The notes under the pieces are model-generated. The model worked only from the letters and a program-made list of their open reading frames with translations. It was not told where the DNA came from and did not search any database. From assembly GCA_934481515.1 (NCBI GenBank), contig CAKSPO010000006.1:1-64000 (forward strand): DNA of 64,000 bases. The letters are read 5' to 3'. Source of the stretch: an uncultured Eubacteriales bacterium. GTDB taxonomy: Bacteria > Bacillota > Clostridia > Oscillospirales > CAG-272. The translations under genes and the position numbers were made by a program. Below are positions 48,831 through 58,527 of this stretch, one piece after another. Every line of letters begins with the position of its first letter. Within the stretch, counting starts at the first letter, position 1.

Positions 48831-51800
48831 TTATTCTTCAGAATTCCGGTAGAACTCTTCATAATCGGAGGCACCGGATTCCGTTTCCGCATTTTGCGGT
48901 GCTTCTTCCGATTCATCGGTTTCGGAATCTCCCGGCTCGGTCGTTCCCGTTTCTGAAGCAACCGTGTCAGATGCTTCCGGCGAAAGTCCGTAGTTCTCCC
49001 ACTGGAATTCGTCCTGCGGCAAATATCCTCCATGGTCGGAAGCATTCATTTCGGAGTCTTCCGCAAAGTCATATTCACCGGAATCGGATTCTGCAGAATC
49101 AGATTCTTCAGAATTGTATTCCGCAGAATCATCCTCCATGGAATAGTACGGATTTGCGGCAGGTTCAATGAAGTCCTCGTCGCTTTCCCCGTAAACATCC
49201 TCTGCAGCTTCGGAAGTTTCCGCTTCGGAAAATACATCATTAAAAGATTCCGTATCAAAATCTTCTGCGTCCGCAATGTCCGCTTCGGAAAGTTCTTCGT
49301 CGGAAAGCGCTTCTTCCGATACTTCCTCCGCAGAATCCGGAGATTCTTCCGGATCTCCGGTGTATGCAGCATCGGTTTCCGCTGAAGTCTCTTCCGTCAT
49401 ATACGGCTCCCCGTAATCGGACGTTTCATCGTAAACAGCAAACGGATCTTCTGTAGCTTCCGCTTCGGAGATTCCGTTTTCTGCTACGGCGGGTTGTCCC
49501 TCCGGCTCAGCCATAACAGGCACCACGTGGTTGTGTGCTTCGTCATCTCCGGAGCCAGGTCCCGGACGACGGCGGAAGAACACCTCCGAAGTCAGGAGCA
49601 GATACATCAGAAAAATCTGCAAAAGCACTGCAATTCCACCGAGAATGCAGACAATCAGCATTGCATTCTCCGGCAGGAAACGAACCGTCAGAAGCACAGG
49701 AAGTGCCCACGCGGACAGGCGCACCTGCCCGTTCTTTCTTTCGCGCCGTGCAGAGAGCAGTGCCGCAATGGCAACCAGCTGGCAAAGCAGAATGACAGAA
49801 AGTACAATGATCACGGGAGTCAGAAGAACGGTCGGATCCGCAAAAATCACAAAATCCGAAATATGGTCGGCAACGAAATAGAGCTCATCGCCATCCCGGC
49901 GGCATTCCAGAAGTTCCACAACGCCGGTCGTCCGGTCATAGTAAGCAACCGTCAGTCCGGTATGATGCCGCAGTTCCTCCGGAATCTGCAACCGGATCTC
50001 AAAGGAATTCTTTTCATTGTTGGTCGTCGTCAGTAAAGAGAAGCTGTAGACGCCAACCACCTCAAGCCCGCGGAGCAGCTCCTCCGCTTCCGCGAGAGTG
50101 ATTCCGGCGGCACTGACCGTAACGCGTCCGGAGGTACGGATCGCATCACTGATTGCGGCGGCAAGCGTATCAAAATCCTCCTGTCGGATCAGAGTCAGAT
50201 AACTGCCCTGCGCAAGACCGTATTTGGCAAGCAGGCGGAGAAGTCCGTCTCTGCTGAACAGATACGTGACCGGAATCTGCTCCATCGCGCTCTTTGCGTC
50301 GGCGGAGACCGCATCCACTTCACTCTCGGTCGCTGCCGAAATGATGGCAGCTTCCGCCGCGGCAACGATGGTCTTCATCTGATTCAGGCTTTCCTCGCTG
50401 AACAGCCCGCTTGCGGTATAACTGCGCAAAAGCTCCCGCAGCTCGGCAATCTTTTTGTCCTGATAACGTGCAAACCCGATCTTCGCCCTGGCGTCCTCGA
50501 CAATACGCTCCACAATGTGGTAGAAATCGGGATCCAGCGGTGTTTTGGCGGCTTCCTCGTTGATTTTCCGGATGGCTTCGTCAATCACACCTCTGGCAAG
50601 CTCACCGTCACTGCCCTCCCGCAGATTTTCCAGCTCCTCAATCTTGGAAGGAAGATAAGACTGAATCAGCGTGGAATACCGCAATTCCAGCTCTTTTCCG
50701 TGCGGCTCGTTTTCCGTTGCCTTCAGACGGATATAAATACAGTATTCGGTACCGGGATAAAGTCCCTCAAACGTACCGGAATCCTGCCACACCAGCGCCG
50801 TACCGGAGGCAGAGCTTGCGCGGCAGGCAAACTCAAACAGGCTTGCGCGTTCCTCCAGCATCTGCACGATCAGCTTGGTATCGTAAAGGTTCTTGATGAC
50901 ATAAATGTCGCCCTTTCCGGTGGCAACATCATACCATGTAGGCATATCCGCTCTGCCGACAATCGCAAAATCCACCGGATCGCTGTCGGAGGTCGCCGTA
51001 CAATCGCCGTAAGCAATGATCTGTACCGTATTTCCGAAGAAGGAATCCGGCACCGTCACGGCGCTCTCTCCTTTTCCGTTGACCGTGAAGTTTCCGGAAG
51101 AAGAAACGGTCACCCGCAGAGAAACGGAGCCGAAACGGATCAGATACGAGCCGGCGGGCAGAACAAAGGTTTCATCGAAATAGTTGATGCGGATCGTCGG
51201 CACCGTAATGGTCGGAAGCACGGTGGCGCGAAGCTGAATTTCCCCGACCCCGACCGTCAGCTCCGGAGACGTATATACAGAGGAGTGCTCGGAGAGCACC
51301 GTACCGTTCCACTTCACGGTCTTGTAACCGGAGGGGGATCGGATGATAACCGTAAACCGCGTCTCATACGGAAGCAGAATCGGAGAGCCGGTGTAAGGAT
51401 ACTCCGTCCCGTCCGCCGTCCGGATGATAACCGTCGCGTCATCCGTTCCCTCTATCGTAACGGAAACCGGATAGGACTTGCGGATCCACGCCGCATACAG
51501 CGTAATGCTTCCGTCGCCGTCCGCCCCGGACAGATCCCAGGCGGAGCAGACGCTTTCACCGACTGCGTTGATATAAAGAGTTCCCTTTCCGTCCGGCTCA
51601 CTGTAATACCCGGCAAAATCAAAGCCCGTCCGGGTGGGGCAGACGAATGCAGGGGAAGTGGGAAGAACAAAGGGCTGATCGTAGATCACATCCGCAATGC
51701 TTCCGGTTCCGGGCGTAGTAGCGTCCTGCCCGTCCAGAATCACGTGGTAATGCTTGGCTTCCCAAACGGCTTCCAGACGGATATTTTCCGCGTACGTTCC

Positions 51801-53264
51801 GGCAGAAAGCTTCACCGCACCGTTCTCGGAGGTCAGCTCCGCCGTTCCTCCCGAGGTGTGCAGAATCCATTTGATGAAGGTATATCCGGCGCGAACCGGA
51901 TCCGGTACGGTAATTCCGTTCTCGTCATCAAACACGAAGTTGCGCGGAAGAGCGGCATTGATCGTATCCAGAAGCGTATTCTGCTCATCGTTCTTTCCGT
52001 TCCAGACGTAACCGATCTCATACGTGTTGGCTTCCCAGCACGCCGTGAGAACAATCTCCTTATCAGCGGAAATATATTTGGTCAGATTGTCGTTGTCAAG
52101 ACCGAGACAAAGACCGGGCTGCAGATTCTCATACTGCACCGTAGTTGCATCCTCCGACTTGACCGTCATGATCCACCCGCGGAAGGTATATCCGACCCGC
52201 GTGGGATCCGGAATGTCCGTCCGTACATTGAAGGTGTACTTCACCGGAGCGCCCTCCGGCATCGTCAGTGCACTGCCGTCCGGATTCCGGTAGGTCAGCA
52301 CATAGTCAATCGCCTTGTAGAGCCGGTACACCACGTTCGGAGCAGGCTGAAGACCGGTCGGCACCGTGATCTGATGGGTCGGGTAACTGTAGCCGTCCGT
52401 CCCGTCGGTCAGCAGCTCATATCCCACATAAGACTTGTATCCGCCTTCGGGGTCGTCACTCATGTGCTCCAGCGCCGTAATAATCTTTGCCATGTCCTCT
52501 TCCCATTCGGTGGTACCAAGCAGCTTTCCGTGGAAAAGCGGCGGCGCATCCGGGTCATACCGGTAGTCATACCGGCGCACCGGCTGCTTGACCGGCGTAA
52601 AGACGGCATAGGCGTAAACGGTACCGGTTCCGTCCATATCGTCATTGAACAGATATTTCGGAATATAATACTGATCCGCTTCGTTCTTGTTGATGATTTT
52701 CTGATAGGACTTTCCGGTGCTGTCCAACAGTTCCCAGTGATCAAACAGATATCCCGTCCGCACGACCGCGGGAAGCACATAGTCCTCATTATAGGTATAT
52801 TTCTGGTTGTTCAGTTCGTTTTCGTTGGCGCTCAACGGGTGGTACGGACGTGCGCTCAGCCCTTCGCCGACAAACCGCAGATCAAAGGAACGGTAACCGC
52901 ACCGGATGATTCCGCTGACCGACTCCGAAAACGTCTCGCGGCTGAAACGGTCATTCGTCATCAGACTGCTTCCCGGCGCATTCTTGTTTTCAATGTCCGT
53001 CAGTTCAAATCCGTCCTTCGGCTGAACGGTGACAATCACACTGGAGCCGGTCGGAATGGAGTACTTCTTTCCGGAAACCATATCGATTTTTTCCGTCCCG
53101 TAATAAAGCGTTACGGAACACTGCTCCGGATCAAATTCCATCATGAGATCCGGATCCGTTCCTTCGGCGGAAACCGAAACCAGCAGCGCACAGGTCAGCA
53201 GTGCCAGAAGTACCGAAAGGAGCAACGCCAAACGCATCCGGAACATTTTTTTACATGGATTCAT
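48831..53264 (-). CDS. Giant surface/membrane protein with InlB-like repeats and acidic cytoplasmic tail
   Basis: The 1477-residue protein has a signal peptide (about residues 12-33, ending VSVSAEG). A long extracellular part carries several Listeria-Bacteroides (InlB B-repeat) units such as VVRTGYLFDHWEL, TRVGYTFRGWIM and PVRAGYTFIKWIL. Further beta domains and a helical stretch (about residues 855-985) follow. Hydrophobic segments lie at about residues 1146-1170, 1184-1196 and 1200-1224, then a roughly 250-residue tail very rich in Glu, Asp and Ser. InlB repeats are typical of adhesins and ligand-binding surface proteins. No LPXTG motif is seen; anchoring is by the membrane helices. It follows the 913-residue protein gene by 17 bp (GGAGGG before the ATG), so the two form an operon. 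Confidence 0.9.
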   Translation of the reverse strand: MNPCKKMFRMRLALLLSVLLALLTCALLVSVSAEGTDPDLMMEFDPEQCSVTLYYGTEKIDMVSGKKYSIPTGSSVIVTVQPKDGFELTDIENKNAPGSSLMTNDRFSRETFSESVSGIIRCGYRSFDLRFVGEGLSARPYHPLSANENELNNQKYTYNEDYVLPAVVRTGYLFDHWELLDSTGKSYQKIINKNEADQYYIPKYLFNDDMDGTGTVYAYAVFTPVKQPVRRYDYRYDPDAPPLFHGKLLGTTEWEEDMAKIITALEHMSDDPEGGYKSYVGYELLTDGTDGYSYPTHQITVPTGLQPAPNVVYRLYKAIDYVLTYRNPDGSALTMPEGAPVKYTFNVRTDIPDPTRVGYTFRGWIMTVKSEDATTVQYENLQPGLCLGLDNDNLTKYISADKEIVLTACWEANTYEIGYVWNGKNDEQNTLLDTINAALPRNFVFDDENGITVPDPVRAGYTFIKWILHTSGGTAELTSENGAVKLSAGTYAENIRLEAVWEAKHYHVILDGQDATTPGTGSIADVIYDQPFVLPTSPAFVCPTRTGFDFAGYYSEPDGKGTLYINAVGESVCSAWDLSGADGDGSITLYAAWIRKSYPVSVTIEGTDDATVIIRTADGTEYPYTGSPILLPYETRFTVIIRSPSGYKTVKWNGTVLSEHSSVYTSPELTVGVGEIQLRATVLPTITVPTIRINYFDETFVLPAGSYLIRFGSVSLRVTVSSSGNFTVNGKGESAVTVPDSFFGNTVQIIAYGDCTATSDSDPVDFAIVGRADMPTWYDVATGKGDIYVIKNLYDTKLIVQMLEERASLFEFACRASSASGTALVWQDSGTFEGLYPGTEYCIYIRLKATENEPHGKELELRYSTLIQSYLPSKIEELENLREGSDGELARGVIDEAIRKINEEAAKTPLDPDFYHIVERIVEDARAKIGFARYQDKKIAELRELLRSYTASGLFSEESLNQMKTIVAAAEAAIISAATESEVDAVSADAKSAMEQIPVTYLFSRDGLLRLLAKYGLAQGSYLTLIRQEDFDTLAAAISDAIRTSGRVTVSAAGITLAEAEELLRGLEVVGVYSFSLLTTTNNEKNSFEIRLQIPEELRHHTGLTVAYYDRTTGVVELLECRRDGDELYFVADHISDFVIFADPTVLLTPVIIVLSVILLCQLVAIAALLSARRERKNGQVRLSAWALPVLLTVRFLPENAMLIVCILGGIAVLLQIFLMYLLLTSEVFFRRRPGPGSGDDEAHNHVVPVMAEPEGQPAVAENGISEAEATEDPFAVYDETSDYGEPYMTEETSAETDAAYTGDPEESPDSAEEVSEEALSDEELSEADIADAEDFDTESFNDVFSEAETSEAAEDVYGESDEDFIEPAANPYYSMEDDSAEYNSEESDSAESDSGEYDFAEDSEMNASDHGGYLPQDEFQWENYGLSPEASDTVASETGTTEPGDSETDESEEAPQNAETESGASDYEEFYRNSEE

Positions 53265-53281
53265 ATTTCGTTGCCCTCCTC

Positions 53282-56023
53282 TCAGCGAATCAGAATGGAA
53301 TCCCCGTCCGCTTCCCCGATGGCGATCAGCGCATCTCTGGTGAAGTGGTTGGCTTCCACAGTGTACTTTCCTTTGACGGAACCGCTTGCATAAACCTTCA
53401 GAACCGTTGCGCTTTCCGGTGCCAGTCCGACTTCCTTCACGGCATCCAGATCCACCACGGAACCGTTTTCAAAATAATGATCGAACAGGCAAACATCAAT
53501 CAGAGCCACATTCGGATTGGCATTGCTCATCGGCTCCGGTCGCGAGGGAGCCGGGGGCGGAGTCTCCGCAGGCTCGTCCTCTTCGGTGGGTTCGTCCTCT
53601 TCGGCAACCTCGTCCTCTTCGGCAGGCTCGTCCTCTTCGACAACTTCGTCCTCTTCGGTGGGTTCGTCCTCTTCGACAGGCTCGTCCTCTTCGGTGGGCT
53701 CGTCCTCTTCGGCAACCTCGTCCTCTTCGGCAACTTCGTCCTCTTCGGCAACCTCGTCCTCTTCGACAGGCTCGTCCTCTTCGACAACTTCGTCCTCTTC
53801 GACAGGCTCGTTCTCTTCGGCAGGCTCGTCCTCTTCGGCAACCTCGTCCTCTTCGACAGGCTCGTCCTCTTCGGCAACCTCGTCCTCTTCGGTGGGTTCG
53901 TCCTCTTCGACAGGCTCGTCCTCTTCGGCAGGCTCGTCCTCTTCGACAGCTTCTTCCGCGGGTTCCGGGACTTCCGGGATCTCCGGAATTTCCGGAGCGG
54001 ATTCTTCAACCGTTTCTGTCGGTTGTATAGTAGCAGAAGGTTCTGCAAGCGTTGCGGTCTCCTCCGCTTCTCCCTCGATCAACTTTGTTGCTGAAGTCTT
54101 TCCGGCAGAATCCGGAACGTGATAGAAAGTTTCTTTATAGTGTTGCTCCACAATGTGCACCGTCTCTCTCGAAACGGTCGTCGTAGAAGCAGGAACGGGA
54201 GCGGCCGGTTGCGTCACCTCTTCCGGATTTTCCTCCGGCTCCGGTTCGGGCATTTCCTCCGGCGCAGGCTCCGGTTCCGGTACTTGTTCCGGTTCCGGCT
54301 CTGTCGCTTTTTCCGCCTCGTCGTCCAGTTCCCAGGTAAAGTTTGCGTTTGCCGGAATCACGCTGGCATCCTCGTCCGGAACCGCAGGAACATGATCGGG
54401 ATCCAACTCAAAGGAAACCGCCGGTTTTTCCTCCCGCAGATACTCACGGATCAGCCCGCGTGCAATCAGACTATCGGTTGCTTCAAACGGATACTGCTCC
54501 TCGTAATTGACCTCTTCCAGATCAATCGGAGACAATCCCTGCTCCTCACAGGTTCGCTGAATCAGCTCCAACGCCAGCGTCAGCTTACGGGGAGAGGTAA
54601 CTTTATACAGAAACGGCGTGTCCGCATACTTTTTCTTTCCGCCGACATCTCTGCCGTGATAAACCGTGCCCTCCAGTCCCGCGGGATCCAGTGCAAGATA
54701 CACCTCCAGAGTCTTTGCGCGGGCATTGAATTTTGCAATCTGCGTATGCTCATTGGTGAAGGTCTCACAGCCCCAGCTGATGCGGTTGCGGGTTCCCTCG
54801 TACGCCATGACGGCATTTTTCAGCGCACTGTAATACCGCTTGACCGCCGGGCGGGACTGAATCAGCTTTGCTTCAAAGCTCTTGCGGTAACGTGCTACGA
54901 TATAGTAGCCGGTCTCCTCATCAAATCCGACAATCCGTTCGTTGGCATCAAACAGGTCGCTGTCGAAGCCATCCTCCGCGTCCGGCTCTTCTCCGTCGTT
55001 GTCCTCCGCGGAAACGTCACCGTCCGCAGAAAGGTCGGTATCGTCATCGTCGTCCTCCGCGTCATCCTCCGGAGATTCCGGAAACTCTGCGTCCTCCCGC
55101 AGAGAATGCTTTTCTCCTGCTCCCGCCGCCACGGTCGCATCCGAAGTGTTCCGCGGGCTTTCCACCGCCATTTCACGTTCCAAACGGTGCTGTTTCTCCA
55201 CCTTCAGAAGCTCCGTGATTGCACGCAAAAGCTCCTCGGTCAAAGGCGTGTCCTTTGCAACCGCGGCAGGCGTCGGGATATTGTTGGTAGTCGTTTCGTG
55301 AACGACCTCCTTGTGTGTTTCCGTAAAGTGTTTTTCAATAATCCGGACAGAACCGGGCGCACCGGCATACGGCGGCACCTGCTGTGTCCCCGCCGCCGTC
55401 ATGGGAACCTGTTCCGGAACCGTTGCGGAAACCGGAACCGAAGGCTCCGCCGCATCCGCAGGAACCGTCTCCTCCGCGGAAAAAATCTCCTCCTGCTCCC
55501 TCTCCGGAAGATTCTCCTCCATCGGAGGCTCCTCGATGTCCGCCTCGGCATCCGTCGGGGCATCCGCTTCGTCGTCGGCTACGGCATCCTCTGCCGCCCC
55601 CTCTGCTTCCGTTACGGATTCCGCCGCCTCTGTCCCGGCATCGGTATCGACATCCGGTGTGTCGGCTTCCTTACGGCGCTCCTTTCCGGCAAGGAACAGG
55701 TACCCCTTGCAACGGAACACAACCAAAAGAACCGCAAGCACGATAGCCCCGACCGCCGCCGCTCCCGCCAGTGTATAAAACACGGCATACGTCGTCCTGG
55801 GAACAATTCCGAGCAACAGGATCCCCAGCGCATAATGCCGCTCGGAATCCTCCTCTTTGCCGTGCGCGCGTCTGACCTTTCCGATCAGGATGCAGATTCC
55901 GGCAATCTCTGCCCCAAGGATGCATGCCAGCAGGACAATGGCAATCAGAAAGAACCGCTCCGCGCTGAGATTCAGCGTAGCGGAAAGCGCTGCGGTAAGT
56001 ACCGGGAAAAAAGATGAAATCAA
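53282..56023 (-). CDS. Large acidic membrane protein with cytoplasmic 'RSF-IQS' domain and C-terminal ribosomal-L15-like domain
   Basis: The 913-residue protein begins with hydrophobic helices (about 24-50, 65-80 and 82-103) and is otherwise predicted to be cytoplasmic and highly acidic. Residues 378-530 form the basic globular domain shared with 2-3877 (RYRKSFEAKLIQS, TRNRISWGCETF, RAKTLEVYLALDP, GKKKYADTPFLYK). Two short motifs recur (RIIEKHFTETHKEVVHE at about 227 and VHIVEQHYKETFYHV at about 622). Residues 692-820 are tandem units of the type EEDEPVEEDEVA. Residues 838-913 resemble the C-terminal domain of ribosomal protein uL15 (GSVVDLDAVKEVGL, VKGKYTVEANHFTRDALIAI). The TTG start follows GGAGGA by 7 nt. 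Function unknown. Confidence 0.85.
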   Translation of the reverse strand: MISSFFPVLTAALSATLNLSAERFFLIAIVLLACILGAEIAGICILIGKVRRAHGKEEDSERHYALGILLLGIVPRTTYAVFYTLAGAAAVGAIVLAVLLVVFRCKGYLFLAGKERRKEADTPDVDTDAGTEAAESVTEAEGAAEDAVADDEADAPTDAEADIEEPPMEENLPEREQEEIFSAEETVPADAAEPSVPVSATVPEQVPMTAAGTQQVPPYAGAPGSVRIIEKHFTETHKEVVHETTTNNIPTPAAVAKDTPLTEELLRAITELLKVEKQHRLEREMAVESPRNTSDATVAAGAGEKHSLREDAEFPESPEDDAEDDDDDTDLSADGDVSAEDNDGEEPDAEDGFDSDLFDANERIVGFDEETGYYIVARYRKSFEAKLIQSRPAVKRYYSALKNAVMAYEGTRNRISWGCETFTNEHTQIAKFNARAKTLEVYLALDPAGLEGTVYHGRDVGGKKKYADTPFLYKVTSPRKLTLALELIQRTCEEQGLSPIDLEEVNYEEQYPFEATDSLIARGLIREYLREEKPAVSFELDPDHVPAVPDEDASVIPANANFTWELDDEAEKATEPEPEQVPEPEPAPEEMPEPEPEENPEEVTQPAAPVPASTTTVSRETVHIVEQHYKETFYHVPDSAGKTSATKLIEGEAEETATLAEPSATIQPTETVEESAPEIPEIPEVPEPAEEAVEEDEPAEEDEPVEEDEPTEEDEVAEEDEPVEEDEVAEEDEPAEENEPVEEDEVVEEDEPVEEDEVAEEDEVAEEDEVAEEDEPTEEDEPVEEDEPTEEDEVVEEDEPAEEDEVAEEDEPTEEDEPAETPPPAPSRPEPMSNANPNVALIDVCLFDHYFENGSVVDLDAVKEVGLAPESATVLKVYASGSVKGKYTVEANHFTRDALIAIGEADGDSILIR
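53564..53950 (-). repeat. Tandem EEDE(P/V)xxx coding repeats
   Basis: About 20 copies of an 18-bp period (reading GGC/GTT-CGTCCTCTTCG variants on the plus strand) encode residues 692-820 of the large acidic protein. The near-identical DNA suggests length variation between strains. Confidence 0.85.
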
Positions 56024-56107
56024 AATTCCGTCCTCCGTTTCCGATTCTGTCTGTAAAAATAGAACTTATTTTACAGCATTTTACTGATTCGATGATTCTA
56101 CAAGTAT

Positions 56108-56136
56108 ATTGTAGCACAAAACGATTTTAGAATCAA
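56108..56136 (-). promoter_or_regulatory. Promoter of the two-gene giant-protein operon
   Basis: On the minus strand TTGATT (56131-56136) and TACAAT (56108-56113) are 17 bp apart. Confidence 0.65.
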
Positions 56137-56268
56137 TAGTAAAAAAAATTTTATTCTGTTTTTTCCACGGTTTTCCGTCGCATAAAAAGCCCGGAAACAA
56201 CAAAAGGAACAACGTTTCCGCATCCATCGGCAAAAACGTGTTCCTCCTGACAAAACCTTTAAAAAATC

Positions 56269-56943
56269 TCACAGCTCCTGCAAAAGGCGCTCCAGCCGGT
56301 TCCGGACCTCCCCGCACCGGAGAAAAACCGTCTGCAGTCGGCACTGCTTTCCTTCTCCGGACAGATCCGCCGCCGCTCCGACCTCGCGTCGCAGATACGC
56401 CGACAGACTTCCCGCATCCTCCCGCGCCGCGGCAGACACCCTTGCAAATGCCGCCGAAAGCGCCGCTTCCCGACACTCCGGCGATGCCGCTTTTCCGTGA
56501 GACGCTTCCGTCTCCGGGCATTCATTCTCCGCCGTTCCGCCCGCCGGTTCCCCGCCGCTTCCGGATCGGATTCTGACCCCAGCGACCCGAAGCTCCGTCA
56601 GTTGTTTTTCCACGGCATGCAAAGCAAAGAAAACCGGAAGGCTCTCCTCCTGCAACTTCTCCCAGGACAAAAGCATCCGGCAGACGACCGGAAGAGCATC
56701 CTCCTTCGGCTCCCCGCGGAAAATGCCGGACGGTGCCGGGAGCGCGTGCTCCGTCCGCCGCAACAGCTCCATCTCCCGCTCCAGTTTCTGCCGCAGAAGC
56801 ACCTTTGCCTGCGCAAGCTGCTTTTCTGCCTGTGAGAGAAGCACCTCCCGGCTCACCTCCGGAAGCGGTGCGTCCCGATTGGTTCCGGTTCCAAGATACC
56901 CGAAATCCTCCGGAAAAAGCGGTTTCCCGCCCCCCTCAGACAT
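56269..56943 (-). CDS. Uncharacterised Ala/Glu/Arg-rich helical protein
   Basis: The 224-residue protein starts MSEGGGKPLFPEDFGYLGTG and is mostly helical, with probable coiled-coil stretches (SQAEKQLAQAKVLLRQKLER). No family is recognised. The start is ATG 56943, 9 nt after GGAG, and overlaps the stop of the diacylglycerol kinase-like gene by 8 bp. This supports translational coupling and argues that it is real. It is the last gene of a three-gene minus-strand operon. The interval 56024-56268 contains only the giant-protein promoter and leader. Confidence 0.6.
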   Translation of the reverse strand: MSEGGGKPLFPEDFGYLGTGTNRDAPLPEVSREVLLSQAEKQLAQAKVLLRQKLEREMELLRRTEHALPAPSGIFRGEPKEDALPVVCRMLLSWEKLQEESLPVFFALHAVEKQLTELRVAGVRIRSGSGGEPAGGTAENECPETEASHGKAASPECREAALSAAFARVSAAAREDAGSLSAYLRREVGAAADLSGEGKQCRLQTVFLRCGEVRNRLERLLQEL

Positions 56944-57898
56944 CCGCGTGCTCCCGCCGGTCCGGATGATGCTCCTCTCCGGGCAACGGCTGTGCCGTGT
57001 CCGGGACGGCAAACCGGATGGCGTGCGGTACCACCTCTACCGTAAAGCGGTTCTGCGCCACCAGCTCACCGTCAAAGGAATACAGAAACCCGTCGGGCGC
57101 TTCAATCTCCACCCGTTTGGCGCGACGGTAATGAACGATATCCGCAAAAGCAGGATCCTCCAGATGTGTTCCGCTGGTATAACCGTTAATCAGACGGAGA
57201 AACCGGATTCTCGATACCGGATCGACCAGACAGATTTCCAGCCAGCCGTCATTGTCCAGCGAACGCGGTGCACAGCGGAAGGAACCGCCCACATACTGCC
57301 CGTTCGCAATCGTACAGAGCAGCAGTTTTCCCTTCGGGTTGATGACTTCCCCGTCCGCCTTTACCGTGCATTGGTTCTTCATTCCCTTGAAAAGCCCGAC
57401 CACAACGCCGGTGGTGTATGCGTTCTTTCCGCCGATCAGCTTCTTCCGCCGGACATCGATCATGGTCTTTGCCACGCAGGAATCAAACCCGAAATGCGTC
57501 GCGTTGATGGCATACTTGTTTCCCACGCGCATCAGATCAATATATTCTTCCTTGGCGGAAAGCAGCGCAGGAAGATTCCAGAAAACCTTTTTCCCGCCGT
57601 AATACTTGACAAAATCGTTTCCGGAACCGCAGGGATAACAGCTGACGGAGACCTGCGGAAACCCGACGGCACCGTTGACCACCTCATTCAGCGTTCCGTC
57701 TCCGCCGCAGGCGTAAAAGCGGACGGGATCGGTATATTTCATGCAGTAATTCCGGATGTAAACCGTCGCATCCCCCGGTGCCTGCGTCTCGTACAGCTCA
57801 TAATCCGCATCGGCAGCTTCCGTGGAAAGACAACGACGGATGGTCTCGTAGGAATTGTTTTTCCCGGCGGCAGGATTGATCATAAACACGTGTTTCAT
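56936..57898 (-). CDS. Diacylglycerol kinase family lipid kinase (DagK/YegS/LCB5)
   Basis: The 320-residue protein has the DAGK catalytic fold: FMINPAAGKNN at the start, the nucleotide-binding CGGDGTLNEVVNG, PCGSGNDFVKYYGG, NATHFGFD and a C-terminal beta domain with APDGFLYSFDGE. It would phosphorylate diacylglycerol or a related lipid with ATP for phospholipid recycling. It follows a small membrane protein by 19 bp and overlaps a hypothetical gene, so it sits in the middle of a three-gene operon. Confidence 0.93.
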   Translation of the reverse strand: MKHVFMINPAAGKNNSYETIRRCLSTEAADADYELYETQAPGDATVYIRNYCMKYTDPVRFYACGGDGTLNEVVNGAVGFPQVSVSCYPCGSGNDFVKYYGGKKVFWNLPALLSAKEEYIDLMRVGNKYAINATHFGFDSCVAKTMIDVRRKKLIGGKNAYTTGVVVGLFKGMKNQCTVKADGEVINPKGKLLLCTIANGQYVGGSFRCAPRSLDNDGWLEICLVDPVSRIRFLRLINGYTSGTHLEDPAFADIVHYRRAKRVEIEAPDGFLYSFDGELVAQNRFTVEVVPHAIRFAVPDTAQPLPGEEHHPDRREHADV

Positions 57899-57917
57899 TA
57901 AAACTCCTCAGACTCTA

Positions 57918-58316
57918 TCAAAAAAATTCAGAACCGAAAAAGGCAACTCCCGGAAGTACCAGTGCGGAGGCATCGCCGGAACCGGATGCAGCGGAAGAAT
58001 ACAGCAGGGCGCACAGATAGGCGAGAACGATGGAAAGTGCAATTCCGAGAAGAATCCCGGACGCAATCTTTGCCCCCCTGGAGCTGCCGCGGAAGGTAAA
58101 TGCCATCAGAACGGCACTGATAAATGCCGCACCAGCAGAGCCGGTCAGCGGAAGCGCCACCAGAACAATGGCGACAGCAATGGAGGCAAAGGCATCCTCC
58201 AGACTGCCCCCGTTCATTCCGGAAATGGTAACAAGCCCCGAAACGGTGATTCCGACAAGGATAAGAGAAATGATCAGAAAAAAGCAGGCGAAGGAAAAGA
58301 GAATCGGATGCTTCAT
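57918..58316 (-). CDS. Small multi-pass membrane protein
   Basis: The 132-residue protein has at least three hydrophobic helices (about residues 7-29, 44-68 and 86-108) and ends in FFGSEFF. No family can be named. GGGAGGAG precedes the ATG at 58316. It is first in the operon with the diacylglycerol kinase-like gene, from the promoter at 58360-58388. Confidence 0.8.
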   Translation of the reverse strand: MKHPILFSFACFFLIISLILVGITVSGLVTISGMNGGSLEDAFASIAVAIVLVALPLTGSAGAAFISAVLMAFTFRGSSRGAKIASGILLGIALSIVLAYLCALLYSSAASGSGDASALVLPGVAFFGSEFF

Positions 58317-58359
58317 TTTTCAGGCTCCTCCCTTTGAATTTTGCATTTCTGCGATTTTT

Positions 58360-58388
58360 ATCATATCATATTCCGCCGGAAAAGTCAA
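58360..58388 (-). promoter_or_regulatory. Promoter of the diacylglycerol kinase operon
   Basis: On the minus strand TTGACT (58383-58388) and TATGAT (58360-58365) are 17 bp apart. Confidence 0.65.
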
Positions 58389-58453
58389 GACCGTTTTCCG
58401 CGACGGCCGACGGAAAAGATTTTTTCTGCCGCGCAAAAAAATTCCTGCCGCTC

Positions 58454-58482
58454 TTTACTTTTTCGCGGAAATATGCTATACT
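58454..58482 (+). promoter_or_regulatory. Promoter of the YerC-like gene
   Basis: TTTACT (58454-58459) and TATACT (58477-58482) are 17 bp apart. Confidence 0.65.
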
Positions 58483-58527
58483 GACAGCAGTCAGGCCATG
58501 TCAAAGGGATCGGAGGAGAAACCAACC

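Noticed and set aside
53564..53950. Possible CRISPR array because of regular short repeats
   Set aside because: The 18-bp period has no unique spacers and the repeats are in frame in a coding region.
53201..56017. Long plus-strand frames opposite the acidic membrane protein
   Set aside because: Products are repetitive Leu/Phe/Gly or Ser-rich strings caused by the repeats on the other strand; no start signals.
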